DNA of 54,332 bases, from assembly GCA_946482545.1 (NCBI GenBank), contig CAMLRX010000010.1, positions 1-54,332 on the forward strand. The letters run 5' to 3'. A model generated the notes under the pieces. That model made no database searches. It saw only the letters and a program-made list of their open reading frames with translations, and was not told the DNA's origin. The position numbers and the translations under genes were made by a program. This document shows, piece after piece, positions 1 through 9,067 of the stretch. The first letter of the stretch is position 1. Each line of letters opens with the position of its first letter. Source of the DNA: an uncultured Flavihumibacter sp. Its GTDB lineage: Bacteria > Bacteroidota > Bacteroidia > Chitinophagales > Chitinophagaceae.

Positions 1-420
1 GAAGGACAGGGTGTTTATGGCAACGAAATATTCAGGAACTGGAACAAAGGAACCTTCACCCAATTCAATTTTGGCGCGTACCAATTGGGGCGCTGGAACG
101 GCGTAGGTACTTCCAACTGGGAGCCTATCCTGCATACCGGCCGCGCCAACAATGTGCTGAACTCCACCTACTATATAGAAGACGGAAGTTATTTCAGGTT
201 CAGGAACATTCAACTGGGCTATAGTTTCAGCACGGCTGCATTGGAAAAACTGCACATGAAATCGCTGCGCGTGTTCCTCAATGCGCAGAACCTGAAAACT
301 TTCAAGAACAATACAGGGTACACACCGGAATTCGGGGGCAGCTCCACGCAGTTCGGTGTTGACAACGGATCCTATCCGTTGCCGGCCATCTATTCCTTTG
401 GCGTAAACCTGAATTTCTAA
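1..420 (+). CDS. SusC/RagA-family TonB-linked outer membrane protein, C-terminal fragment
   Basis: The reading frame is open from the first base and stops at 418-420, so the gene begins outside the window and only about 139 C-terminal residues are seen. The segment has alternating hydrophobic and aromatic strands and motifs usual for the last strands of SusC barrels, such as YIEDGSYFRFRNIQLGYSF, FLNAQNL and a terminal aromatic (VNLNF). SusC proteins are TonB-dependent channels that import oligosaccharides across the outer membrane with a SusD lid. The next gene, 19 bp downstream, is a SusD homologue, which fixes the identity. Function is inferred from family and context; the plug domain and N-terminus cannot be judged. 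Confidence 0.93.
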   Translation, partial: EGQGVYGNEIFRNWNKGTFTQFNFGAYQLGRWNGVGTSNWEPILHTGRANNVLNSTYYIEDGSYFRFRNIQLGYSFSTAALEKLHMKSLRVFLNAQNLKTFKNNTGYTPEFGGSSTQFGVDNGSYPLPAIYSFGVNLNF

Positions 421-439
421 TCAACAAAACGATACTTCC

Positions 440-1954
440 ATGAAAAATATATTGAGGATAAGCTTCAGCATCTCGTTCGCCGCCATGGCCATGCTGCTGT
501 TGCCGGGATGTAAGAAATTCCTGGAAAGGGAACCACTGGGCAGGTACACGCTGGACGACCTGGGCGCGAGTTCTATTGAATCGCAGGTGTTCGCCATGTA
601 TGCCGGGTTAAGAACCGAAGGCATGTCGGGCATTAAGTTCATCGCCGTACACAGCATTCGTTCCGATGATGCCGATAAGGGAAGTATTCCCAGCGATAAC
701 CTCGCGGCGGAAACCTTCTTCGATGAATTCAACTACACCAAAGATTTCTGGCTGCTCAACGATTACTGGGGCGATCACTACCGGCTCATCAAACTCACCA
801 ACGATGTGATTGATGCCGTGGAAAAACTCGATAACCCCAATGCGGCGGAAATCGTCAACAGGGCAGAAGCCAAGTTCCTCCGCGCCTATGCTTATTTCAA
901 CCTGGTGCGCGCCTTCGGACAGGTACCCAAAATTGATTTCCTGGTAGAGAACGTGGAAGATGGGAACAAACCGAAAGCAACGGTAGATGAGATCTATGCA
1001 CTGATAGATGCTGATTTGCAGGAAGCCGCAGCTAACCTGCCTCCATCCTGGGAACCCCGTTTTATCGGCAGAACTACCAAATGGGCTGCCAAAGCTTTGC
1101 AGGCGAAAACCTTTATTACCAGGAGCAACTGGTCTGGCGCACTCGCGGCCGCCAAAGAAGTGATCGGCTCCAATGCTTATTCCCTGCATACACCTTATGT
1201 GCAGTTGTTTTCAGAAACAGGGGAGAACAGCGCTGAATCTATCTTTGAAATTCAGGCTTTCTATTCCGCCACACAGGACTTTGGTATCCAGTATGCCGAA
1301 GTACAGGGCGTGCGCGGTTCCGGCGTATGGGACCTCGGTTTCGGATGGAATACCCCCACACAGGATCTGGCTGATGCTTTTGAACCCAATGATCCCAGGA
1401 AGAATGCCACCATCATGCCCAACAATTCACCCGATCCTTATGGCGTGAATGGGGTGATCACTTCCCAAAGCCAGTTCAATAAATTGTATTATAACAGGAA
1501 AACCTATACGAACCCCAACGTCCGCAATACGATTGGTGGCGGAAACCCCCGCAAGGGCCGCTGGATGAACCTCCGCGTGATCCGTTACGCCGATGTACTG
1601 CTCTGGGCTGCTGAAGCGGCCAACGAACTGGGGGGCACACAAAACGTGACCGATGCGCTCGCCTGGCTTGAACTGGTACGGAACCGCGCAAGGCAAGGCG
1701 CACCAGCAGGCACGTTGCCCGCAGTAACCACTACGGATAAAGACCAACTCAGGGCGGCCATCCGCCATGAAAGAAGGGTGGAGTTCGGGATGGAAAACGA
1801 ACGTTTCTACGACCTCGTCCGCTGGGGAACTGCGCAGGAGGTATTCAACGCGCTCGGGAAAAATTACCAGCCCCGAAACAGGTACCTGCCCATTCCGCAG
1901 CCTGAAATTGATAAGTCCAACGGTGTGCTCATTCAGAACCCGGATTACCAGTAA
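440..1954 (+). CDS. SusD/RagB-family nutrient-binding outer membrane lipoprotein
   Basis: A 504-residue protein with a lipoprotein signal (hydrophobic stretch then LLPGC at about residues 20-24, followed by KKFLEREP, the hallmark SusD N-terminus). The family length is 480-600 residues. Helical TPR-like segments (for example RAEAKFLRAYAYFNLVRAFG near 145-165) and the C-terminal RWGTAQEVFN, PIPQPEI and NPDYQ motifs are typical of SusD. It is expected to sit on the outer face of the outer membrane as the substrate-binding lid of the SusC channel encoded just upstream. It belongs to the same operon as SusC (19 bp gap) and as the LamG lipoprotein downstream (30 bp gap). Confidence 0.96.
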   Translation: MKNILRISFSISFAAMAMLLLPGCKKFLEREPLGRYTLDDLGASSIESQVFAMYAGLRTEGMSGIKFIAVHSIRSDDADKGSIPSDNLAAETFFDEFNYTKDFWLLNDYWGDHYRLIKLTNDVIDAVEKLDNPNAAEIVNRAEAKFLRAYAYFNLVRAFGQVPKIDFLVENVEDGNKPKATVDEIYALIDADLQEAAANLPPSWEPRFIGRTTKWAAKALQAKTFITRSNWSGALAAAKEVIGSNAYSLHTPYVQLFSETGENSAESIFEIQAFYSATQDFGIQYAEVQGVRGSGVWDLGFGWNTPTQDLADAFEPNDPRKNATIMPNNSPDPYGVNGVITSQSQFNKLYYNRKTYTNPNVRNTIGGGNPRKGRWMNLRVIRYADVLLWAAEAANELGGTQNVTDALAWLELVRNRARQGAPAGTLPAVTTTDKDQLRAAIRHERRVEFGMENERFYDLVRWGTAQEVFNALGKNYQPRNRYLPIPQPEIDKSNGVLIQNPDYQ

Positions 1955-1984
1955 GTATTTTCTTACGCATTAAAATGAAGTGTT

Positions 1985-2830
1985 ATGAACCGAAATAAAA
2001 TCGCGCTTTGTAAAATATTGGCGCTGGCGCTCATCCTCGTCGCCGTGTTGCCTTCCTGCCAGAAAATGTACCGTCCCCCATTGGTGATCATCCCCGATGA
2101 TACGGCCAAACTGAATGGTCCGCTCCAAAGGATGTTCTGGTTCGAGGAAAGTCCGATAGACAGTATTTATTATGAAAAAGGCGTCGCCTCCAATGTTACG
2201 TATGTGGATGGCATCAATGGCAAAGCCTATAAAGGCGCCTCCAATGCCATGATCGTATTGCCGGGTGGCGGTCCCAAAGTGTCTACCATGACGAGCTTTA
2301 CGGTTTCTTTCTGGATCAATACCAACAAACATACCGGTGGGGCACAAACGGTGTTTGTACTGGGCAGGAACTCCGATTTCTGGGGCAACCTGTTCTGTAT
2401 GATCGAAGGGAACGGCGATGCGAACGACAACTCCATGCTGGTGAAGTTTCACTTCGCCGGAAACTGGGTGGAGTTTACAGGATCAGGCTCCAATCCTGCG
2501 CGTATTCCCGATATGTATGGCAAGTGGAAACACCTTGCTTTCCGGTACGATGAAACCACCTCTAAATTTTCGGCTTTTGTGGATGGGGTGAAATACACTT
2601 TGTCGCCCGCCGTGGAAGACAGGGTAAGAAATGGTGCGCCACTGGGCAAACTGGCCTTTGTGGATCCATCCAAACTGGTGATCGGCGGCTTCCAGCAGCA
2701 TGCCGGCGTATTCAGCAACTCACCTGACAGTTGGATGCAACGTTATACCGGTATGCTCGACCAGTTGAGGATTTATACCACACCCATCAGTGATGCGGAG
2801 ATAGCGGCGCTTTTTACCAACAAAAGATAA
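1985..2830 (+). CDS. LamG/concanavalin A-like surface lipoprotein, probable glycan-binding protein of the locus
   Basis: A 281-residue lipoprotein: a long hydrophobic signal ends in LPSC (cysteine near residue 26). Residues about 75-275 look like a LamG/concanavalin A-like jelly-roll domain, with strands such as FTVSFWINTN, WKHLAFRYDE, FSAFVDGVKY and LDQLRIYTTPISDAEIAALF, the last being the usual C-terminal LamG signature. It occupies the position after susD where surface glycan-binding proteins (SusE-like) are normally encoded, so a role in capturing the polysaccharide at the cell surface is inferred. No catalytic residues of GH16-type glucanases are evident. An imperfectly terminated hairpin follows, so expression of the downstream enzymes may be reduced relative to this gene. 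Confidence 0.85.
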   Translation: MNRNKIALCKILALALILVAVLPSCQKMYRPPLVIIPDDTAKLNGPLQRMFWFEESPIDSIYYEKGVASNVTYVDGINGKAYKGASNAMIVLPGGGPKVSTMTSFTVSFWINTNKHTGGAQTVFVLGRNSDFWGNLFCMIEGNGDANDNSMLVKFHFAGNWVEFTGSGSNPARIPDMYGKWKHLAFRYDETTSKFSAFVDGVKYTLSPAVEDRVRNGAPLGKLAFVDPSKLVIGGFQQHAGVFSNSPDSWMQRYTGMLDQLRIYTTPISDAEIAALFTNKR

Positions 2831-2843
2831 AACACCAATGTGC

Positions 2844-2882
2844 ATGGCGGTGCGGTGCCACAAACACTGCACCGCCATTTTC
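2844..2882 (+). terminator. Hairpin with short T run between the LamG gene and the first GH144 gene
   Basis: A perfect 10-bp stem, ATGGCGGTGC (2844-2853) pairing with GCACCGCCAT (2869-2878), is followed by only three or four T. It could act as a partial terminator or RNA-stabilising element between the binding proteins and the enzymes. Confidence 0.5.
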
Positions 2883-2895
2883 ATGCTAAAGCATT

Positions 2896-4551
2896 ATGAA
2901 AAGAAGTGTTGCCTCTGTGCTTATAGTTATTGTGATTACACTGCTTGCCTGCGGAAAGAAGGAAAGCGGTGGCACCACTACTTATTTCGATTACCGTTCG
3001 GCTACGATTAATGGGTTGGGCAACGGAACCGTTTTTAACAATACCTCGCTTACCCCTGAAATCAGGATCGCCTTTTCGGCTCCGGTGGCCGTTGCCTCGC
3101 TGCCCACGGGCATTGTATTGACGACTTCAACCAACCAGTCTTTGGCCATTGACTTTGTGTCGTCAGGCCCGGGGGATGTGGTGACCGTAAAGCCTGAACA
3201 ACCATTGCTTCCTTTTACACGCTACACATTGTCCGTGACCAATGCGCTGAAAGGAACCGCGGGTGCATTGCTGCGGAATCCCGTTTCACTTCAGTTGGGA
3301 ACGGGCATTGATTCTTCGGATAAATTCCCGCGCATCACCTCAAACCAGTTGCTCACCCTCGTACAACAGCAGACTTTCAAATATTTCTGGGATTTCGGAC
3401 ACCCGGTTTCGGGCATGGCCAGAGAAAGAAACACTTCCGGCGATCTGGTTACTTCCGGCGGTTCCGGCTTCGGTGCCATGGCCATTATTACCGGCGTGAG
3501 CCGGGGTTTTATTACCCGCCAACAGGGTGTGGAAAGACTACAGAAGATGGTGGGCTTCCTCAAAAATACCGTGGTAAAATACCACGGTGCATTTCCGCAC
3601 TGGATCAACGGAAACTCTGGCGCCACCATTCCTTTCAGTACGAAAGATGACGGCGCCGATCTGGTGGAGACTGCATTGCTGATGCAGGGATTACTGACCG
3701 CCCGCCAGTTTTTTAACGGAGCCGACGCGGGTGAAACCACGCTCAGGAACGATATCAACACCATCTGGAACGGGATCGAATGGAATTGGTTCAGAAAGAA
3801 CAATGAAGACGTGCTGTACTGGCATTGGAGTCCCAACTTCGCCTGGGAGATGAACCTGCCCATCAAAGGATGGAACGAATCATTGATCGTATATGCACTG
3901 GCTGCCGCTTCCGCTACGCATACCATTCCAAAATCGGTGTACGATGCGGGCTGGGCCGGGAACGGTAGTATGCGGAACGGACAAACTTACTTTGGAACGC
4001 AACTGCCCCTTGGGCCCGCATGGGGAGGCCCCTTGTTCTTCTCCCACTATTCATTCCTGGGGATCAATCCGAACGGGTTGAGTGATGCATACGCACAGTA
4101 CGATACACAAAATGTCCGCCACGCAAGGATCAATTACAACTACTGTATTTCCAATCCAAAAAATTATTACGGGTACAGCACCGATTGCTGGGGACTTACG
4201 GCCAGCGATATCCCTTCAGGTTATTCCGCGAGCTCACCCACCAACGACCTGGGCGTGATCGCACCCACCGCTGCACTGGCTTCTTTTCCTTATACGCCTG
4301 AAGCATCGATGAAGGCGCTTGAGTTTTTCTACTATAAACTCGGAGATAAACTCTGGAAAGAATATGGTTTTGTGGATGCCTTCTCGCTTAACGAACCCTG
4401 GTTCGCCAACTCGTTCCTGGCCATCGACCAGGGCCCGATTATCATCATGATCGAAAATTACCGGACAGGATTGCTGTGGGACCTTTTCATGAGTGCACCT
4501 GAAGTAAAAGCAGGATTGAAAAAACTAGGTTTCTCAGCACCAGGCCTCTGA
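2896..4551 (+). CDS. GH144-type (glycoamylase-like domain) glucanase, lipoprotein with N-terminal Ig-like domain
   Basis: A 551-residue lipoprotein (signal ending LLAC, cysteine near residue 19). Residues about 30-140 resemble a bacterial Ig-like Big_5 domain (IRIAFSAPVAVASLP, FTRYTLSV). Residues about 150-548 form the alpha/alpha-barrel glycoamylase-like domain, with landmarks FKYFWDFGHPVSGMARER, FPHWING, KDDGADLVETA, EWNWF, WHWSP, GPLFFSHYSFLGINP, WGLTASD and IDQGPIIIMIENYRTG. Characterised members of this family (GH144) hydrolyse beta-1,2-glucans. Lipidation suggests a cell-surface enzyme that makes the first cuts. The next gene is a paralogue without the Ig-like domain or lipobox. Endo or exo mode cannot be decided from sequence alone. 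Confidence 0.88.
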   Translation: MKRSVASVLIVIVITLLACGKKESGGTTTYFDYRSATINGLGNGTVFNNTSLTPEIRIAFSAPVAVASLPTGIVLTTSTNQSLAIDFVSSGPGDVVTVKPEQPLLPFTRYTLSVTNALKGTAGALLRNPVSLQLGTGIDSSDKFPRITSNQLLTLVQQQTFKYFWDFGHPVSGMARERNTSGDLVTSGGSGFGAMAIITGVSRGFITRQQGVERLQKMVGFLKNTVVKYHGAFPHWINGNSGATIPFSTKDDGADLVETALLMQGLLTARQFFNGADAGETTLRNDINTIWNGIEWNWFRKNNEDVLYWHWSPNFAWEMNLPIKGWNESLIVYALAAASATHTIPKSVYDAGWAGNGSMRNGQTYFGTQLPLGPAWGGPLFFSHYSFLGINPNGLSDAYAQYDTQNVRHARINYNYCISNPKNYYGYSTDCWGLTASDIPSGYSASSPTNDLGVIAPTAALASFPYTPEASMKALEFFYYKLGDKLWKEYGFVDAFSLNEPWFANSFLAIDQGPIIIMIENYRTGLLWDLFMSAPEVKAGLKKLGFSAPGL

Positions 4552-4565
4552 ATAAAACATACGAC

Positions 4566-5927
4566 ATGAAATATATTTATCGCGTTACTTTTCTTGTATT
4601 ACTTGCCGCGTTTTTTCAACCAGCCATTGCCCAGAAAAAACGAAAACAGCAGGAGAAAACCACGGTATTTGATCCGGCCAAAAGGCCTATGGAACTTTCC
4701 GACTCCGCACTCTTCGACCTGGTACAACGCCAGACCTTTTCCTATTTCTGGGACTTTGCGCATCCCGTGAGCGGCATGGCCCGGGAACGCAGCAACGTTG
4801 CCTTTAATTATGGCGGTGAAGTGGTAACGATTGGCGGAACAGGCTTCGGCGTGATGGCCATTATTGTAGCGGCAGAAAGGAACTGGATTTCCCGAGATAC
4901 TGCTGCAAAGCACCTTTTAAAAATGGTGAAATTCCTGGCCAAAGCCGACGCATACCACGGTGTTTTCCCCCACTGGCTCAACGGGGAAACCGGGAAAACG
5001 ATCCCGTTCAGCAGAAAAGATGACGGCGCCGACCTGGTGGAATCTTCCTTCCTTTTCCAGGGACTCTTGTGTGTGCGGCAGTATTTTAACGGAGAGAACC
5101 CTGTGGAAAGAGAACTCCGCAACAGGATCAACGGACTATGGAACGAGGTGGAATGGAACTGGTTTACCCGCGACGGGCAGGACGTACTGTACTGGCACTG
5201 GAGTCCCAACAACGGATGGGCAATGGATTTCGCGGTGCGTGGTTTTAATGAAGCGCTGATCATGTATGTACTGGCGGCTTCATCGGAAAGATATCCCGTC
5301 AGCAGTTCGGTTTACCACAAGGGCTGGGCGCAGAGTAATTTCTTTAAAAACGGAAAGGAGTTTTATGGCATCAACCTGCCGCTGGGCTTCGATTACGGCG
5401 GTCCGCTCTTCTTCTCCCATTATTCTTTCCTGGGCCTTGATCCGCGTGGGTTGAAGGATCGCTACGCCGACTATTGGGAACAAAACCGCAACCATACACT
5501 TATTAACCGCGAACATTGTGTGCGTAACCCGAAAGGGTTTAAAGGGTATGGCCCGCAGGCATGGGGGCTCACGGCAAGTGATACATACAATGGCTACAAC
5601 GCGCACTCTCCCGACAACGACCACGGCACCATCACGCCCACCGCGGCATTATCGGCTTTCCCTTATACCCCCGAATTTTCAATGGAAGCCATGAAGCATT
5701 TCTATTTTAAGATGGGCGATAAGATATGGAGCAAATACGGGTTCACCGACGCATTCAACGAAACACAGAACTGGTATGCTTCTTCACATCTTGCCATTGA
5801 TCAGGGTCCTATCATTGTGATGATGGAGAACTACCGCTCCGGTTTGTTGTGGCAACTTTTCATGAGTTGTCCTGAAGTAAAAACGGGATTGAAAAAGCTG
5901 GGATTTGAAAGTCCGTGGCTGAAGTAG
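4566..5927 (+). CDS. GH144-type (glycoamylase-like domain) glucanase, exported
   Basis: A 453-residue protein with a Sec signal (hydrophobic core ending QPAIAQ, no lipobox), followed by a catalytic domain (about 48-450) collinear with the preceding GH144 gene: FSYFWDFAHPVSGMARER, FPHWLNG, KDDGADLVESS, WHWSPNNG, GPLFFSHYSFLGLDP, WGLTASD and IDQGPIIVMMENYRSG. The gap is only 14 bp, so the two genes are tandem duplicates in one transcript. A soluble periplasmic location is inferred, where it could trim oligosaccharides brought in by SusCD. Family knowledge: GH144 contains both endo-beta-1,2-glucanases and an exo enzyme releasing sophorose, so division of labour between the two copies is plausible but untested. 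Confidence 0.88.
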   Translation: MKYIYRVTFLVLLAAFFQPAIAQKKRKQQEKTTVFDPAKRPMELSDSALFDLVQRQTFSYFWDFAHPVSGMARERSNVAFNYGGEVVTIGGTGFGVMAIIVAAERNWISRDTAAKHLLKMVKFLAKADAYHGVFPHWLNGETGKTIPFSRKDDGADLVESSFLFQGLLCVRQYFNGENPVERELRNRINGLWNEVEWNWFTRDGQDVLYWHWSPNNGWAMDFAVRGFNEALIMYVLAASSERYPVSSSVYHKGWAQSNFFKNGKEFYGINLPLGFDYGGPLFFSHYSFLGLDPRGLKDRYADYWEQNRNHTLINREHCVRNPKGFKGYGPQAWGLTASDTYNGYNAHSPDNDHGTITPTAALSAFPYTPEFSMEAMKHFYFKMGDKIWSKYGFTDAFNETQNWYASSHLAIDQGPIIVMMENYRSGLLWQLFMSCPEVKTGLKKLGFESPWLK

Positions 5928-6008
5928 TCAAACGTTGGAACCCTCATGTTCCGGCCATAAAATGTATCTTGTTCCTGCTATTGCACTGATTTAAACTGTT
6001 TGCACATC

Positions 6009-6677
6009 ATGAAAAATTTCATTGCTAAAAAAATCTTACCTGCCGTTTTACTTTTACTGATTGGAACAGGCGCTTTCGCGCAGAACGCTCCTTTCAGGAA
6101 CGAGATTCTTCAATACAAAAAAATCGACAGCATCCAGGCCGTTCCGGCTAACCCCATCGTGTTCATCGGCAGCTCTTCGTTCCGGCTCTGGAAAAACCTG
6201 CCCGGCGCGTTCCCAGGATACCCGATAGTGAACCGTGGTTTCGGCGGATCGGCCATTCCTCACGTGGACAGGTATGCGGAGGATATTCTTTTTCCATACA
6301 AACCCGCGCAGATCGTATTTTATTGTGGAGAAAATGATCTTACAGAGAAAGGAGTTACCGGCGATTCCGTGTACTACCGCTTCAGAAACTTATTTCAGAA
6401 AATCAGGGAAAGATTACCTGATGTGCCATTCGTATTCGTGGCCCTGAAACCCAGTCCCAGCAGGGAAGCCCTGATGCCCCAGGTTAAACGTGCCAACGGA
6501 TTGATCGCTATGTTCCTTTCCGAACAACCGAATACAGCCTTCATAGATGTATTCTCTAAAATGATCAACAGTGAAGGGAAGCCGATGCGCAACCTTTTTG
6601 GGCCTGATATGCTGCACATGAATAGCGACGGCTACCAGATCTGGAAGGAAATGCTTGAACCTGTACTCCTGAAATGA
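6009..6677 (+). CDS. SGNH/GDSL-fold hydrolase, exported esterase
   Basis: 222 residues starting at the ATG at 6009; the frame extends three codons upstream to a TTG, which is less likely. A Sec signal ends GAFAQ. SGNH blocks are recognisable: block I is FIGSSSFRLW with the likely nucleophile Ser56 (GSSS replaces GDSL), block II is NRGFGGS, block III is YCGENDL, and block V is DMLHMNSDGY with the Asp and His of the triad. Such proteins remove acyl groups from sugars or lipids; here the neighbours suggest de-esterification of a substituted glucan. A near-consensus -7 (GTATCTTG at 5964-5971) may give it its own promoter. The true substrate is unknown. Confidence 0.88.
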   Translation: MKNFIAKKILPAVLLLLIGTGAFAQNAPFRNEILQYKKIDSIQAVPANPIVFIGSSSFRLWKNLPGAFPGYPIVNRGFGGSAIPHVDRYAEDILFPYKPAQIVFYCGENDLTEKGVTGDSVYYRFRNLFQKIRERLPDVPFVFVALKPSPSREALMPQVKRANGLIAMFLSEQPNTAFIDVFSKMINSEGKPMRNLFGPDMLHMNSDGYQIWKEMLEPVLLK

Positions 6678-6723
6678 ACGGGCAATTAAAAACACTTTAT
6701 CAACACAGATAAAAACTAAAGAC

Positions 6724-9006
6724 ATGCAGATGAAAAGAATGATGCTCCCGGCGTTGCTGATAATGGGTACTGTTGCAATGGCCCAGCAGCCGAAGACCAA
6801 TCCTGCGCAGGCGCGTATGAATACCTTCGTGCAGGCGCTGATGCAGAAGATGACCCTGGAAGAAAAAATCGGTCAGCTCAACCTGCCTTCTATTGGATTT
6901 GATGTAACGGGTCCAGTGGTGAGCCAGGGCGTGGAGGAAAAGATCAAAAAAGGTTTGGTGGGCGGTGTATTCAACACGTTCACGCCTGTTGCCGTCCGGA
7001 AACTTCAGGAGATGGCGGTTACACAAACCCGATTGAAAATACCGCTCCTGTTTGGTTACGATGTGATCCACGGGCACAGAACAATTTTCCCGATTCCGCT
7101 TGGTTTATCGGCAAGCTGGGATACCGCAATGATCAGGCTTACCGCACGTGCCGCCGCGGAAGAAGCCAGTGCCGATGGCCTGAACTGGACTTTCTCTCCC
7201 ATGGTAGACATTGCGCGCGACCCCCGCTGGGGCCGCGTAAGTGAAGGCGCGGGTGAAGACCCGTTCCTCGGTTCCCAGATCGCAAAGGCCATGGTGAAAG
7301 GCTACCAGGGCGACGACCTGAAAAAAGACAATACCATCCTGGCCTGTGTGAAGCACTTCGCCCTCTATGGCGCTTCCGAAGCGGGACGCGATTACAATAC
7401 GACGGACATGAGCCGCATCAGGATGTACAATGAATACTTCCCACCTTATAAAGCCGCGATAGACGCGGGCGTGGCCACAGTGATGAGTTCGTTCAACGAA
7501 GTGGATGGCGTGCCGGCCTCCGCCAGCAAATGGCTGATGACCGATGTGCTCCGCAAACAATGGGGCTTCAAAGGGTTTGTGGTGACCGATTATACCGCCA
7601 TCAACGAAATGATTGCGCATGGCATCGGAGACGGAAAAGAAGTGGCCCGTCGTGCCATCAAAGCACCCGTGGAAATGGATATGGTGGGCGAACTGTTCAT
7701 CCAGAAACTGCCTGAACTGGTAAAAGAAGGAAAAGTATCCGTAGCTGAAATTGACAACGCCTGCCGGCTGATACTGGAAGCCAAGTATAAACTGGGATTG
7801 TTTGAAGATCCCTATAAATATGTAAGTGAGGAAAGGAACAGGCGCGAGATCATGAATGATCAGAAGAAAATGCTCGCGAAAGAAGCGGCCATCAAAAGTA
7901 TGGTGCTCCTGAAGAATGAGAACAATGTTTTACCCCTGAGCGCCGAGAAAAAAATCGCCTTCATCGGACCGTTGGTAAAGAATCAGCGCGACCTGATCGG
8001 CAACTGGAGTGGCGCTGGCGATTACAAACAGGCCGTGAGCGTATGGCAGGCATTGGAAAGAAAGATCACCGCCGCGCCATTCTACTATGCGAAGGGCTGT
8101 AACCTGGTGGATGATGAAGCGCTGAAGAATAAACTGAATCCGCACGGCGCCATGCTGGAGGCTGATGCACAATCGCCGGAAGCGCTGATCAGGGAAGCCG
8201 TGGAAACCGCGAACAAATCAGATGTGGTGGTGGCCTTCCTGGGCGAGCCCTTCGGGATGAGCGGGGAAGCAGCCAGCCGCAGCGATATTGGTCTGTTGCC
8301 CAACCAGCAACGTTTGCTGAAGGCATTGAAAGAAACGGGTAAGCCCATCGTGCTCGTATTGATGAATGGTCGTCCGCTCACACTGAGTTGGGAAGATGAA
8401 AACATGAGTGGCATCCTGGAAACCTGGTATGGCGGAACGATGGCGGGGCCTGCTATTGCAGAGGTGTTGTACGGCGAAGCGAACCCGTCAGGTAAACTGA
8501 GCATGACCTTTCCCCGGAACGTAGGGCAAATCCCTTTGTACTACAACCACAAAAATACCGGTCGCCCACTGGACGAAAACCAGAAGTATACCAGCAAATA
8601 CCTCGATGTTTCCAACGAACCTCTCTATCCCTTCGGACATGGACTCAGCTATACCAGCTTTTCTTATGGCGACATCATGCTCAGTGGAAAAACCCTCGGT
8701 GTAACCGGTAAACTCACCGCTACTGTTACCGTTACAAACACCGGGAAATACAAGGGAGAAGAAACGGTACAACTATATGTGCGCGACCTGGTGGGCTCCG
8801 TAACACGTCCCGTAAAAGAATTGAAGGGCTTCAGTAAGGTAACCCTTGCGCCGGGAGAATCGAAGAAACTAACCTTCACGATTACCCCCAACGACCTGAA
8901 GTTCTACAACGGCGACCTGCAACTGGTGAATGAACCCGGGGAATACCACGTGTTCATTGGCGGTTCCAGCGCCACATCTAACAAAGCAACTTTTACGCTT
9001 AGATAA
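6724..9006 (+). CDS. GH3-family beta-glucosidase, periplasmic
   Basis: A 760-residue exported protein (signal ending VAMAQQ). It has the three-part GH3 layout: N-terminal barrel (about 35-375) with LLFGYDVIHGHRTIFP and SPMVDIARDPRWGRVSEGAGEDPF, an alpha/beta sandwich (about 395-640), and a C-terminal fibronectin III-like domain (about 660-755). The catalytic nucleophile is predicted as Asp289 in GFVVTDY. Lys and His of the substrate pocket (CVKHFALYG) are present. In beta-1,2-glucan systems of Bacteroidota, a GH3 enzyme degrades sophoro-oligosaccharides to glucose; the two GH144 genes upstream make that the favoured role. Beta-1,3- or beta-1,4-glucosidase activity cannot be excluded. An in-frame ATG at 6730 is an alternative start. 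Confidence 0.95.
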   Translation: MQMKRMMLPALLIMGTVAMAQQPKTNPAQARMNTFVQALMQKMTLEEKIGQLNLPSIGFDVTGPVVSQGVEEKIKKGLVGGVFNTFTPVAVRKLQEMAVTQTRLKIPLLFGYDVIHGHRTIFPIPLGLSASWDTAMIRLTARAAAEEASADGLNWTFSPMVDIARDPRWGRVSEGAGEDPFLGSQIAKAMVKGYQGDDLKKDNTILACVKHFALYGASEAGRDYNTTDMSRIRMYNEYFPPYKAAIDAGVATVMSSFNEVDGVPASASKWLMTDVLRKQWGFKGFVVTDYTAINEMIAHGIGDGKEVARRAIKAPVEMDMVGELFIQKLPELVKEGKVSVAEIDNACRLILEAKYKLGLFEDPYKYVSEERNRREIMNDQKKMLAKEAAIKSMVLLKNENNVLPLSAEKKIAFIGPLVKNQRDLIGNWSGAGDYKQAVSVWQALERKITAAPFYYAKGCNLVDDEALKNKLNPHGAMLEADAQSPEALIREAVETANKSDVVVAFLGEPFGMSGEAASRSDIGLLPNQQRLLKALKETGKPIVLVLMNGRPLTLSWEDENMSGILETWYGGTMAGPAIAEVLYGEANPSGKLSMTFPRNVGQIPLYYNHKNTGRPLDENQKYTSKYLDVSNEPLYPFGHGLSYTSFSYGDIMLSGKTLGVTGKLTATVTVTNTGKYKGEETVQLYVRDLVGSVTRPVKELKGFSKVTLAPGESKKLTFTITPNDLKFYNGDLQLVNEPGEYHVFIGGSSATSNKATFTLR

Positions 9007-9011
9007 AAAGC

Positions 9012-9044
9012 ATCCCGGCCGGAAACGAGCCGGGATTTTTATTT
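9012..9044 (+). terminator. Rho-independent terminator after the GH3 gene
   Basis: ATCCCGGC (9012-9019) pairs perfectly with GCCGGGAT (9029-9036), followed by TTTTATTT. It lies 6 bp after the GH3 stop and 24 bp before the next start, so the following hydrolase is probably expressed by read-through or from its own promoter. Confidence 0.8.
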
Positions 9045-9067
9045 ATATCCCGTTAAAAAAACATCTT

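Noticed and set aside
421..732. Minus-strand open frame over the start of susD
   Set aside because: It is the antisense shadow of the susD signal and TPR region; no own promoter or family signal.
8930..9067. Extended N-terminus of the alpha/beta-hydrolase
   Set aside because: It would overlap GH3 and a terminator and hide the Sec signal; the ATG at 9068 is the real start.
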